A stretch of DNA of 32,473 bases from Acidobacteriota bacterium (GTDB lineage Bacteria; Acidobacteriota; Terriglobia; Acidiferrales; UBA7541). The position numbers and the translations under genes were made by a program. The stretch is taken from positions 1 to 32,473 of the forward strand of contig JAKASX010000039.1 in assembly GCA_021818865.1 (NCBI GenBank), written 5' to 3'. Shown in pieces: positions 8,430-17,125 of this stretch. Position 1 is the stretch's first letter; each line of letters opens with the position of its first letter. Below the pieces are notes generated by a model. It worked only from the letters and a program-made list of their open reading frames with translations. It searched no databases and was not told where the DNA came from.

Positions 8430-8450
8430 GGGCGATCCAGTGGATCGCCC
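8430..8450. repeat. short palindromic repeat element
   Basis: Arms GGGCGATCCA (8430-8439) and TGGATCGCCC (8441-8450) are perfect reverse complements around a single G. They are followed by CTAC. Palindromes of this GGGCGA...TCGCCCCTAC type are scattered as REP/MITE-like repeats in many environmental genomes, from general knowledge. Only one copy is in this window. Confidence 0.65.
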
Positions 8451-8668
8451 CTACCAAACCCGTAAACCGGAGATTCTTAGGATTGCGACTCGATGCGGCT
8501 GTTAGGCTTCGCGGAGGTTGAAGCCGCCAAGGCGGCCCGTTCGCTCCGCGCGGTCATTTTCAGGGTAAGGGCGACGGCGGAAAGAATGCTGGGCGCTGTT
8601 GGCTGGTTCTGCTCTACTCGCTCGATGATCCGACGAGACGCCGTTCCGCAGCGTGAGAGGCCAAGGAG

Positions 8669-10717
8669 TTATGGGACGTCTGTGAGCGGGACGGCAGAGA
8701 ATCGAACGGTGAACTCTGCGGTGCGGATCTCGGCGACGAGGTTGATTCCATTCCGAGTCTTGTAGGAAACAACTGGCGGTTGCTGGGATTGCTGGCCAGG
8801 AGCGGCGGGATGCTCTTCGACTTGAACGACGGCCTGAGCGATCTTTTGCGGCTGCGCTTCCCAATCCGGAGGCAGAAAATAGGCTTCCGCCGGCTTTCCG
8901 GCGGATTCCAGGAGAACTACGTCGTAGGACCCCGACGCCAATTCTTTCCAGCCAACGTAGGCGGAACTGGCGAGGAAGACGTGGACCCTTCGATGGCTTT
9001 CACTTCGCAATTCATGGAGCAGGTTTGCAGCCAGTTCGGGTACGTTCATCCATTTTTTGTGAGTGACAGAGTTCAGTTCGGCCAGGAGCGCCGGATAGTC
9101 ACTTTCGTCGACCCGTAAGACAATATTCTTGAGAACTTCGTTCTCACGCCAGTCGATCCGAATGAAGTGCTGGGTGGTCTTCATGGAATCGAGAATCGCG
9201 CCAGCGATCATTACGATGGGCATAAGCGCCAGAGCTCCGGCAGCCTGCTCGGGAGTCTCGATGTTTGCGTTGCTCCAGAAGCTGAACCAAGGATCGGAGG
9301 GATTCTTCACTTCATTGCTGTAGGCGACCGCGATGACGGAGTTCACGGGGATGGAGAACAACTCATTTCCCTCCTCGCGGGCGAAAATCCTTTCGGAATT
9401 CACCGTGAGCGCGAATTGCTTATCCGGCTCGATTTTTTCGTCACCCGAAGCATACTTCACGTTCCACCACTTACCGCCGATTGTCACGGGACCGTGGCGA
9501 GAAGGGAGCGGCCGAAATGCTCCGATGCGGGTGACGATCAGTTCGGCGAGTTCAGGCGCCGCGGTATCCTGAATCGCGGCTTGGACCATTCCCGCGCCGA
9601 GTTCGACTCCGCTTCCCTGACGGATCAGTTTGTAGTTCCACTCCCAAGAGAGAAACGGAAGAGTGATGGTGATGACGACGTCGGCGCCAACGCGGCTCTT
9701 GAGCGGTTGAAGGCCCCAGGCGGCGAATTCCGGACGCTTCATCAGAGCTTCCTCAAGCACTTCTTGTTCCATGAAGATCGTGTCCGAATCCACGTAGAAC
9801 GTGCGGAAGGTGCGCAGAATTTCGGCCGGATCCGTTGAAGAAGCGGCCGGAAGGGTTTGTGGGGCCGGCCTGGCCGTTTCAGCAACTGCCGGCTTTTGTG
9901 AGATCGAGGGAACGGGCGCAGGGGCAGGGGTGCTCGTCGGACCCACGAACCCGGCGCCAAGCTTTCCGCTTGCCAGGCCCGCGACCGTTTCGATCGGAAC
10001 GGTGAAAATCTTGCCAGATTGGTCCCCCGGTTCAACGAGGATCCCCAGGAGGCGTCCTTCACGATCCACCAGCACACCTCCGCTCGCCTTGGCAGACAGT
10101 GGCACCGTGTGTTGCAAGATTTGGTAGCCCGTGCCTGCGCCGGGGATTTCGTCGGCAAGCTGCATCCCTCTGTAGGTTCCGGTCGAGACAATCCAGCCCA
10201 AACCAGCGGAGTTGTAGACGACCGAAACCGGGTCACCGGGCCCGATCGAACCGGTTTGCGCGAACGGCAGCGCACGCAGGCCGATGGCGGATATCCGGAG
10301 GGCCGCCACATCGCGCCTTTGATCGAAAGCTATCACTTCCGGCCGGTCGTATACCTCGCCACTTGTGAGCCGCACTTGAATAGCTGAAGCGTCTTTGACG
10401 AGGTGATAAGGGGCAAAAAGGACACCTTCAGGACGAACGATTACGGCTGTAGCCGTCGCGACCGGGCGGCCTGATACATCAAGCCGCGAAATTACCGCGA
10501 GCGAAGGTACGACTTTTTCGACAATCGCGTCGGTGGCTTCCGGGGTCGCAGTTCTGGTTTGCCGCATGGGAACCGCTGAATTTTGCTGCTTCGGCAGGGC
10601 GTCGGCCCCATGGGCGTTCCTCGACGAAACGGGAAGCAACCGGTGTTGCGCAAGCAACCCCGGAACTGGAACGAACAACAGGGTCAAAATAAGAAGATTC
10701 CAGGGCCGAAGTCTCAT
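8669..10717 (-). CDS. secreted HtrA-like (trypsin-2 fold) protease with large novel C-terminal region
   Basis: 682 residues with a signal peptide (hydrophobic 7-23, ending near LLAQ). Residues 60-250 look like an HtrA/DegP-type serine protease fold. Candidate triad residues are H105 (FAPYHLVKDA, replacing the usual TNxHV), D136 (DQRRDVAALRI) and S212 (KASGGVLVDREGRLLGI, replacing GNSGGP). A proline-rich linker (about 255-290) follows, and there is no PDZ domain. The C-terminal 390 residues are unrecognised; they contain a possible hydrophobic segment near 495-515 and several beta-rich stretches. The odd motif around the serine leaves activity uncertain. ATG 10717 has a modest GGAG upstream. 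Periplasmic quality control is a guess from the fold. Confidence 0.7.
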   Translation of the reverse strand: MRLRPWNLLILTLLFVPVPGLLAQHRLLPVSSRNAHGADALPKQQNSAVPMRQTRTATPEATDAIVEKVVPSLAVISRLDVSGRPVATATAVIVRPEGVLFAPYHLVKDASAIQVRLTSGEVYDRPEVIAFDQRRDVAALRISAIGLRALPFAQTGSIGPGDPVSVVYNSAGLGWIVSTGTYRGMQLADEIPGAGTGYQILQHTVPLSAKASGGVLVDREGRLLGILVEPGDQSGKIFTVPIETVAGLASGKLGAGFVGPTSTPAPAPVPSISQKPAVAETARPAPQTLPAASSTDPAEILRTFRTFYVDSDTIFMEQEVLEEALMKRPEFAAWGLQPLKSRVGADVVITITLPFLSWEWNYKLIRQGSGVELGAGMVQAAIQDTAAPELAELIVTRIGAFRPLPSRHGPVTIGGKWWNVKYASGDEKIEPDKQFALTVNSERIFAREEGNELFSIPVNSVIAVAYSNEVKNPSDPWFSFWSNANIETPEQAAGALALMPIVMIAGAILDSMKTTQHFIRIDWRENEVLKNIVLRVDESDYPALLAELNSVTHKKWMNVPELAANLLHELRSESHRRVHVFLASSAYVGWKELASGSYDVVLLESAGKPAEAYFLPPDWEAQPQKIAQAVVQVEEHPAAPGQQSQQPPVVSYKTRNGINLVAEIRTAEFTVRFSAVPLTDVP

Positions 10718-11013
10718 GGCTTTTTCTCCGAACCCAAGGTGATGGATTGCTTTTTAAGAGTGGAATCGGCAAGCGACTGGCCATCCCAAAAGTGGCGCTG
10801 CCGGCGAAAAAGAGAAGGATCCGAAGGACTTGGAATATCCAGCTTGCCGCTTCCGTTAGAGATCGCCTGGCTCTGCGCGAAAATGCACTGAGCATTCGCG
10901 ACATATCGCGCAAGCAGCACGACCTCTTTCGGGCGGCGCTTGGCCCTGACCTCGGCCGCTCGAGGAATTCTTGATAAGCATGGAGTTGCGCGGCGAGCAA
11001 CCTAAAAAGCCGT
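10718..11013. other. intergenic, no convincing gene
   Basis: Minus-strand frames are open here. One of them (GTG 10920 to TGA 10714-10716) overlaps the protease start as ATGA, which could mean a small upstream cistron. Its 68-residue product (LLARYVANAQCIFAQSQ...) has no motif I know and no clear ribosome site, so I do not call it. Confidence 0.4.
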
Positions 11014-11391
11014 TTACAAGGAGCGACGGCGATTGCGCGCCCGCGGACGATTTGGAGCTTTTCGAGTTAGAAACTTATGGGCCATCCCGAGCAAGTCTCG
11101 CAACGCATCCGGATTCAGTTTGGATAGCCGGACGAGAACGCACTCATATGGAAGATAGTGGTCCGTCACGTAGTAGGTGTCAGGCGCTTCGGCGAGTAAC
11201 GCGGCGCGGTCGTCCAAATCCACGCAAACGGCGAGCGAATCGGGCTCGGCGGAACGGTGAGTGGGGATACAGGCGAGGAGTTTGCCGCGAACCTTGAGCG
11301 CGGGGGAACCGTAAGCGGTGCTCTCCTCGACGCCGGGGAAAGCAAGCCCGATTTTTCGGACGACGTCGAAGGTGATCGTTTTCTCCGGCAT
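11014..11391 (-). CDS. MmcQ/YjbR-fold protein
   Basis: About 125 residues, the normal length for this family. Characteristic features are VVRKIGLAFPGVEESTAYGS at the start, PALKVRGKLLACIP in the middle, and the ETYYVTDHYL-like segment (DTYYVTDHYLPYECVLVRLS) near the end, followed by the LRDLLGMAHK helix. The fold is CyaY-like and usually annotated as a DNA-binding protein, but its biochemical role is unsettled. I place the start at ATG 11391 because family members begin a few residues before ITFDVVRKI. A longer reading from ATG 11466 adds 25 atypical residues. It lies 105 bp after the kinase gene on the same strand and may be co-transcribed. Confidence 0.85.
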   Translation of the reverse strand: MPEKTITFDVVRKIGLAFPGVEESTAYGSPALKVRGKLLACIPTHRSAEPDSLAVCVDLDDRAALLAEAPDTYYVTDHYLPYECVLVRLSKLNPDALRDLLGMAHKFLTRKAPNRPRARNRRRSL

Positions 11392-11496
11392 CGGTGAACC
11401 GTCCGAAGTTTCCTGCCGAGGCGGCTTCGTGGTGATTATCCTCGGCAGCGCAATTCGTTTCAACATACGTTTGGAAAGTCGGGGCGCAGATCCAAG

Positions 11497-14331
11497 TCAG
11501 CGGGTGGAGGGATTGGAGGATTGGAGGAGAATCACGTCGGAGCTGGACTGCCCCCGCTGGAGGGCCAGATTTTTACCGTCAGGCGACCAGGCGAAGTACG
11601 CGATCTGTCCCGAGCTAAAGCGGGTGATCTGGCGTCCTTTCGAGCCATCGAGCGGCTCGACCCAGAGATTGTCGACGCCGTTTACTTCGATGGGATAAGC
11701 GACGGCTTTGCCATCCGGTGTGAACGAGAGCCAGGCACTCGTCGTTCGTGGGTCCACGTCCAACAGGCGCGGCGAGGATTTTCCTCCGCCTGACAGATCA
11801 ATCAGGGCAAGTTTCGTCGAAGCGGTATTTGCCCCCACGTTCAAAAGCGCGGTGAGCATGGCCAGCGTTTTACCGTCAGGCGAGAGTGCGATTGTGAGGG
11901 GCAATGAATTCGGGATCGCCGTGCCGGGAACGACCTCGGCTGAGCTGCCAGCGACCGGTACGCGCATGACGCGGCCTTGTTGGGTATCGTCGTAATAGAC
12001 CCACTTCCCGTCCGGCGAACAGAGGGGAGACAGGTCCCAGGTGCCATGGGTAAGCCGCACCGGATTCGAGCCGTCGGCATCTGCGCGCCAAATGCTGGTT
12101 TTTTCGGTTTCGTGGAAGGGCCAGTCGAAGACGATGTATTTCCCACCCGCGCAAGCCGATGGCAAAACGGTTTGGGCGGAGGGATCGTCCACCAGTGTCA
12201 CGGAACCCGTGCGGTCGATTGGCGTGCGCAGGATCCGGCCTGCCTGCGCGACGAGCAGGTGATGATTCCCCGTCCAGCCAAGGCCAAGAATGGGTTCCCT
12301 GCTGGGAATCCCGGGAACGGGTACGGGCGCGCCATTTCCGGAAGCGGACAAAATATCGATTTGTGCGGAGGATTGCACCTGGACTGTGGCGAGGCTTTTT
12401 CCATTGCCGGAAAGCGTGAGCGTGGAATAGCTGTTCGTGTCGTTGGTGACGGTGCGGAACTGGCCGCCGGGGTAGGAGAGATAGCCGATCTGCATTCCCA
12501 GGCCGGTTTGTGGGTTGAGCAGCATATGGGAATAGATCATCAGCAGGCCAGCGCCATCGGGCGGCCAGGCCAATTCGAACGGGGCCTTTTCGGCGAATCT
12601 GGCGAATGATTTCAGATGGCCGCTCGCCAGATCGAACATATCGATTCCGCCGCGCGCGCCCGCGGGGAGAACCAGGCTGCAAGCGATCCGTTTTCCATCC
12701 GGGGACCACGCCATATAGAGACAGCCCCATCCGCCGGGCGCCACCAATCGGACATTTTCTTCCGAGCCGTCGGCATGGGCGGTGAGCAGACGCCATTTCC
12801 CGACCACCGGGGCGTTGAAGCGGGCGTAGGCGATCCGTTTGCCGCCGGGGGAAAACGTGATGTTCGAATCGATATTCCGGACGATGACGCGCGGCGTTCC
12901 GCCGAGCAAGGGAGCGCGATACAGATTGAACGTATTCTGCTGGCTGTTCGTGGCCTCGCGGAAATAGATGTGATTGCCGCCGGGCGAAAAGGCGAGGGTT
13001 GCGAACAGGACGGGAGCCGGTGGAAGAATTTGCGTGTTGCTGCCGGTGGGAATATTGCGCAGCCAGAGGCTCTCGTCGCCTCCGGAGTTCTTGACGCTCA
13101 GAAGGAATTTGCCGTCGGGAGAAATGGCGGCTTGGGACTCATCGCCGGAATTCGTGAGTTGGGAGATGGTGAAATTCTGGAATGGCGCCGGCGCGGCAGA
13201 ACCCGTGCGCGCGGGAGCGAAAAAGGAATAGACGCCCCAGGCCGCGGCAGCGAGAACGGCGAGCACGACGACCGCTCCCGCCAGAACGGCCGATTTGTGG
13301 CGCCGCGCGACCGCGACAACGGCCGAACTGCCGGAGCCGGGCGCGGAGGCAGTTGCCGCACTGGGCGAAGGCGTGTCGGGTGATGACTTTAAATCCGCTC
13401 CGGCGATGGATGACGAGGATGCGGGCTGGGTAGCCGCAGAGCGTCCCGAGCCGGTGTCGCGCTTGAGACGCTCGAGATCGGCGTGCAAGTCGGCGGCGTG
13501 CTGGTAGCGGAGTTTCCGGTCCTTTTCCAGCGCTTTGAGAATGATGCGCTCGAAGTCCGGCGGCAGATCGGGATTGAGACGCACGGGACTCGGCGGGGCC
13601 GAATACTGGATCGCGCCGAAGATGGCTCCGCCGGTGTCGCCGCGGAACGGGAGAACGCCGGTAGCCATCTCGTAGAGCACCACGCCGAAAGAGAACAGAT
13701 CGGTGCGCGCGTCGAGTTCTTCGCCGCGAACCTGCTCGGGCGACATGTAAGCGACCGTGCCGACGGTTGTGCCGGGACTGGTGAGTTGTTCGGGCGAAAC
13801 GCCGAGGGTGGCCGTGGGAAGATTTTCGGCGTGAGGTTGCACCTTGCTGACTTTCGCCAGGCCGAAATCGAGAATTTTCGCCTGGCCGCGCTCGGTGACG
13901 AAGATGTTCGCCGGTTTGATGTCGCGATGAACGATGCCTTCGGCGTGGGCGGCGTCGAGTGCATCGGCGATTTGCGAGGCCAGATCGAGCAGCACTTCGA
14001 TTTTCATCGGGCGGCCGGCAATCCGCGAGGCGAGCGAGTGGCCGCGGAGCAACTCCATGGCGATGAAGGATTGGTTGTTGTGCCGGCCGATTTCGTAGAT
14101 GGTGCAAATGTTGGGATGGTTGAGCGCAGCGGCGGCGCGAGCCTCGCGCTGGAAGCGTTCGAGGGCCTGGGGATTATTCGAAACGTCCGCGGGAAGGAAT
14201 TTCAGGGCGACCTGACGGCCCAGATCGACGTCTTCGGCGCGATAGACCACACCCATGCCGCCGCCACCGAGACGCTCGATGACGTGGTAGTGAGAGATCG
14301 TTTGGTCAATCCGTGCGGAAGAATCGTCCAC
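11497..14331 (-). CDS. membrane Ser/Thr protein kinase with PD40/TolB-like propeller sensor
   Basis: 944 residues. The N-terminal PknB-type kinase is complete: glycine loop LGGGGMG (21-27), lysine K44 (VALKFL), helix-C E63, catalytic HRDIKPAN (135-142) with D137, DFG (155-157) and SPEQ of the activation segment (197-200). A low-complexity Ser/Pro/Ala juxtamembrane stretch (about 295-335) leads to one membrane helix near 348-371. The extracytoplasmic part holds about eight repeats of the SPDGK/SPGGK kind (from 404 to the end), a TolB/PD40 beta-propeller probably sensing a protein or glycan. This architecture is expanded in Acidobacteriota. The start is GTG 14331, supported by a promoter immediately upstream and the absence of a Shine-Dalgarno. 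It is divergent from the STAS gene. Confidence 0.93.
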   Translation of the reverse strand: MDDSSARIDQTISHYHVIERLGGGGMGVVYRAEDVDLGRQVALKFLPADVSNNPQALERFQREARAAAALNHPNICTIYEIGRHNNQSFIAMELLRGHSLASRIAGRPMKIEVLLDLASQIADALDAAHAEGIVHRDIKPANIFVTERGQAKILDFGLAKVSKVQPHAENLPTATLGVSPEQLTSPGTTVGTVAYMSPEQVRGEELDARTDLFSFGVVLYEMATGVLPFRGDTGGAIFGAIQYSAPPSPVRLNPDLPPDFERIILKALEKDRKLRYQHAADLHADLERLKRDTGSGRSAATQPASSSSIAGADLKSSPDTPSPSAATASAPGSGSSAVVAVARRHKSAVLAGAVVVLAVLAAAAWGVYSFFAPARTGSAAPAPFQNFTISQLTNSGDESQAAISPDGKFLLSVKNSGGDESLWLRNIPTGSNTQILPPAPVLFATLAFSPGGNHIYFREATNSQQNTFNLYRAPLLGGTPRVIVRNIDSNITFSPGGKRIAYARFNAPVVGKWRLLTAHADGSEENVRLVAPGGWGCLYMAWSPDGKRIACSLVLPAGARGGIDMFDLASGHLKSFARFAEKAPFELAWPPDGAGLLMIYSHMLLNPQTGLGMQIGYLSYPGGQFRTVTNDTNSYSTLTLSGNGKSLATVQVQSSAQIDILSASGNGAPVPVPGIPSREPILGLGWTGNHHLLVAQAGRILRTPIDRTGSVTLVDDPSAQTVLPSACAGGKYIVFDWPFHETEKTSIWRADADGSNPVRLTHGTWDLSPLCSPDGKWVYYDDTQQGRVMRVPVAGSSAEVVPGTAIPNSLPLTIALSPDGKTLAMLTALLNVGANTASTKLALIDLSGGGKSSPRLLDVDPRTTSAWLSFTPDGKAVAYPIEVNGVDNLWVEPLDGSKGRQITRFSSGQIAYFAWSPDGKNLALQRGQSSSDVILLQSSNPSTR

Positions 14332-14340
14332 GCCGTGGAA

Positions 14341-14369
14341 ATCTTAGGCCGGGCACGGATTCAAGTCAA
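14341..14369 (-). promoter_or_regulatory. candidate sigma-70-type promoter of the kinase gene
   Basis: TTGACT (14364-14369, minus strand) and TAAGAT (14341-14346) are separated by exactly 17 bp. Nine nucleotides separate the -10 from the GTG at 14331, so the leader would be 0-4 nt long. This is the best promoter match I noticed in the window. Confidence 0.55.
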
Positions 14370-14559
14370 CGAGCGGAGGGGGCGCAAGGGTCAAGAATCG
14401 GCGGCGTGGGAACGAGCCCTATTCCACGACTCATGAGTACGGGATGGAAGCAGCGGCTGGAGCGGAACGGATTCGAGCCGCGGCGGTGCCGGGATGGAAG
14501 CTTTCACTTGCTTGATTGGCCGGGTTCGGCTAGCTTGGCTTGGATAACGGAGGAAGAGT

Positions 14560-14895
14560 TTGCGCATCGGCATCCGCAGGGCAGGTTCAACGACGATTCT
14601 GGATCTGGAAGGTCCGCTGCTGCTCGGTGCGCCGCAACAGGACCTGCGCCGGACGGTTGAGGAATTGGCCGCGAACGACACGAAGCGAATCGCCCTCAAT
14701 CTGTCCGGCGTTACCCACATGGACAGCTCGGGGATCGGGGAACTGGTGCGGGCGTTCACGACGATGCGGAACAACGGGGGACGGCTGCTGCTCTTCGCGC
14801 CCAACAAGCAGGTGGTGATGCTGCTGAAGATGGTCCGCCTGGACACGGTGCTGGAAATCGCCAGCGACGAGGCGGCAGCGCTCGCGCGCGAATAG
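14560..14895 (+). CDS. STAS-domain anti-sigma factor antagonist
   Basis: 111 residues, a stand-alone SpoIIAA/RsbV-type STAS domain. The signature MDSSGIGEL places the phosphorylatable serine at S57 (by analogy with SpoIIAA S58), preceded by the beta strand IALNLSGVTH and followed by a helix and RLLLFAPNKQV. Such proteins bind a kinase anti-sigma factor and release it from a sigma factor when dephosphorylated. No RsbW-like kinase or PP2C phosphatase is present in the window, so the partner is elsewhere. The start is TTG 14560, chosen because GGAGG lies 6-7 nt upstream. It is divergent from the membrane Ser/Thr kinase, which makes a regulatory link conceivable but unproven. Confidence 0.9.
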   Translation: MRIGIRRAGSTTILDLEGPLLLGAPQQDLRRTVEELAANDTKRIALNLSGVTHMDSSGIGELVRAFTTMRNNGGRLLLFAPNKQVVMLLKMVRLDTVLEIASDEAAALARE

Positions 14896-14986
14896 GCGGC
14901 CTTCCCGCCCGCGACGACCCCGAATACCCGGGGCTTGCAATGCCTTACAACTGGGAGTACAAGCGAAAGAGGGGGGGTAGCCGCCC

Positions 14987-15967
14987 ATGCGGCCCTTATG
15001 GCTGGTTTTGGCGGTGCTGGTAGGCGCAGCGCCACTTTTCGCGCAATCCTCGATAGGTCCTGGCAGAACCCCTGTGATCCAAGGAGAGATTACCCTGCCA
15101 AACGGCAATCCCGCTCCGCTCATTTACCTGCAACTCGAGCCCGAAAACGGCGGCGGAATGATTCAATCGGCAACCACCGATTCGGCCGGCTTTTACATCT
15201 TCAATCAGGTGGGAGTGGGAAACAACTACACCATCGTCATCAACATCCAGGGATTCGAGCCGATCAACAAGCTGGTGATGGTGACGGACTGGCTCACGGT
15301 GGAGAATTTCACACTGGTGCCGATTCCGCGGCCCGGTGAGCCGAACGCCGGATCCTCGGTTCCGGTGCAGGCGGTGAAAATTCCGCCCGAGGCGTGGCAG
15401 GCGTACCTGCAGGCGGTCCGGCAGATTGACAAGGGGGACGACGCGGGCGCGGTCAGCAACTTGCACAAGGCGATTCACGCTTATCCGAAATTCGCCGCGG
15501 CGTACCGGAAGCTGGGCGCGGTGGATGCGAACCTGGGCAAGTTCGCCGACGCGGCGGTGGCGATCCGGCAGGCGTTCAAGCTGGAAAAGAACAGCGATAG
15601 CTACGCGTATCTGGGTTACCTCTACCTGCAGGAGAAGCAGACGAAAAAGGCGAGAGCCGCTTTCCTGGAGAGCATCCGGCTATCGCAGAACGACTGGCTG
15701 GCGCAACTCGAGCTGGGACGGATGCTGTACGACCAGAAGGATTACCAGGGAGCGTATCCGCACCTCTCGCTGGCGCGGAAACTGCGGCCGGAACTTCGCT
15801 CGACGCACCTGCTGTTTTACGACGACCTGATCCAGCTGAACCGGAAGCAAGAGGCACTCGACGAACTGAACAGCTTCCTGAAGCGTTTCCCCAAAGCGCC
15901 GGAAGCGCCGCAGATGCAGAAGATGAAAGTGGCGCTCGAGGCTTCGCTCGCCCATCAGCCGCACTAA
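14987..15967 (+). CDS. secreted TPR protein with N-terminal carboxypeptidase-regulatory-like domain
   Basis: 326 residues. A signal peptide (MRPLWLVLAVLVGAAPLFAQ) is followed by a beta-sandwich resembling the CarboxypepD_reg fold at about 30-110 (VIQGEITLPNGNPAPLIYLQ, TDSAGFYIFNQVGVGNNYTI). After a short linker come four or five tetratricopeptide repeats (about 135-310), such as AVSNLHKAIHAYPKFAAAYR and DAAVAIRQAFKLE. This pairing is common in Acidobacteriota. It is probably a periplasmic or surface scaffold; the partner is unknown. It is about 90 bp downstream of the STAS gene on the same strand and convergent with the SIS gene, with a 15-bp gap. Confidence 0.85.
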   Translation: MRPLWLVLAVLVGAAPLFAQSSIGPGRTPVIQGEITLPNGNPAPLIYLQLEPENGGGMIQSATTDSAGFYIFNQVGVGNNYTIVINIQGFEPINKLVMVTDWLTVENFTLVPIPRPGEPNAGSSVPVQAVKIPPEAWQAYLQAVRQIDKGDDAGAVSNLHKAIHAYPKFAAAYRKLGAVDANLGKFADAAVAIRQAFKLEKNSDSYAYLGYLYLQEKQTKKARAAFLESIRLSQNDWLAQLELGRMLYDQKDYQGAYPHLSLARKLRPELRSTHLLFYDDLIQLNRKQEALDELNSFLKRFPKAPEAPQMQKMKVALEASLAHQPH

Positions 15968-15982
15968 ACAGCCGCCTGGCCG

Positions 15983-17017
15983 CTAGATCGTGCGCGTGAT
16001 CACCTGCAGGAAGCGCGGCTTATCCGGATTCAAACCTTTGGCTTCGGCCAGCAACGCCGCGAAAATCTGACCGGGAACGATATACGGGATGGGGGTGTAG
16101 ATTTCCGGGATGGTGGCGGGAATCGAGATGGCGCGCGTCGAGCGCGGCAGGGTGACTCCTTTCGAGCTGAAGAGCACGGTTTCGGCACGCATTTTCGCGA
16201 GACGCCGAGCGAGCGCGGAAAGAGCCGGACGGCAAGGACCGGGAGGTAGAAACAGGAAGATAGGCAGGTCGCGCTCGACCATGGCGATGGGGCCGTGGAG
16301 GAAATCGGCGGAACTGAAGCGCTCGGCCACCACGTAACAGGTTTCCATCAGTTTCAGGGCGAATTCGAAGGCGCTCGAATAGTTGAGCCCGCGCGCGACG
16401 ACCACCGCCTGGCGCATATAGCGGTACCGCTCAACCAGATCCTCGATTTGGCGGCGCAGCGTGAGCGCACGCTCGGTCCAGGCGGGGATGCGGGCAACGT
16501 CGTCGAGCCGGACCGCAGGGCCAAGACCGCTGGCAATCAGATAGAGAGCGAGAAGCTGGCCGGTGTACGTTTTCGTGGCGGCGACCGAGCGCTGGCGGCC
16601 GGCGCGAACCACGAAAAGATCGTCCACGATGCCCGCCATGGCGGAGCGGGCTTCGTTGGTGATGCCGATGGTGTAGGCGCCCTGGCGGCGGCCGGAACGC
16701 AGCACGAGATTCACGTCGGTGGATTCGCCCGATTGCGAGATGCCGACCATCAGCGTCTGCTTCAAATCGAGCTTGGCGTGATAGAGCGTGTAAATGGAAG
16801 GAGCGGAAAGCGACACGGGGATGCCGGTGGTGAGTTCGAGCAGGTAGCGGCCGAAGAGCGCGGCGTTATCGGAAGTGCCGCGGGCAACCAGCACGATCGT
16901 GCGGAATTTCTGCCGGCGCGCGAATCGCTGGAATTCAAGGGCGTGGCCGCGTTCGGCGGCAAGGGTGCGCTCGATGGCTTCGGGCTGCTCGGTGATTTCC
17001 TGCGTCATTAACGACAT
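15983..17017 (-). CDS. SIS-domain sugar-phosphate isomerase/deaminase (GlmS isomerase-like, no glutaminase)
   Basis: 344 residues made of two SIS domains. Family motifs are ARGTSDNAA (about 45-53), ISQSGEST (93-100), SVAATKTYTGQL (144-155), FSSADFLHGPIAMVERD and the C-terminal IPYIVPGQIFAALLAEAKG. These match the isomerase half of GlmS, but the N-terminal glutaminase domain is absent. That arrangement is typical of NagB-II/GlmD-type glucosamine-6-phosphate deaminases or AgaS-like enzymes. The ending PRFLQVITRT replaces the PRNLAKSVTVE of GlmS. I use ATG 17017, which has GGAAAGGAAAG upstream; a longer frame to 17110 adds an unlikely Arg-rich leader. It is downstream of the PIG-L and permease genes on the same strand. 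The exact substrate is uncertain. Confidence 0.82.
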   Translation of the reverse strand: MSLMTQEITEQPEAIERTLAAERGHALEFQRFARRQKFRTIVLVARGTSDNAALFGRYLLELTTGIPVSLSAPSIYTLYHAKLDLKQTLMVGISQSGESTDVNLVLRSGRRQGAYTIGITNEARSAMAGIVDDLFVVRAGRQRSVAATKTYTGQLLALYLIASGLGPAVRLDDVARIPAWTERALTLRRQIEDLVERYRYMRQAVVVARGLNYSSAFEFALKLMETCYVVAERFSSADFLHGPIAMVERDLPIFLFLPPGPCRPALSALARRLAKMRAETVLFSSKGVTLPRSTRAISIPATIPEIYTPIPYIVPGQIFAALLAEAKGLNPDKPRFLQVITRTI

Positions 17018-17125
17018 GTTTTTTTGCGCTTTCCTTTCCAGCGCACACCCGGCGGGGTGCGGCGCTGCTCGACAACCAAATTTGCCGGGCCGAAGCCCGC
17101 GGCGGCGCAAGACGTGCGGCGGCGT

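Larger units (their letters stand above)
8078..8668. other. 590-bp intergenic patch with repeats and tRNA debris
   Basis: No protein gene is supported. The left half (8140-8290) is strikingly AT-rich against its GC-rich surroundings and carries the direct repeat, hairpin and tRNA-Ser half listed separately. The right half (8330-8460) is G-rich with repeated GGGGTGGTT words and the palindrome at 8430-8450. From 8480 to the end of the protease gene I see nothing interpretable. Confidence 0.6.

Noticed and set aside
15983-17017. Full GlmS (glutamine-fructose-6-phosphate transaminase)
   Set aside because: The glutaminase domain with its N-terminal catalytic cysteine is absent; only the two SIS domains are encoded.
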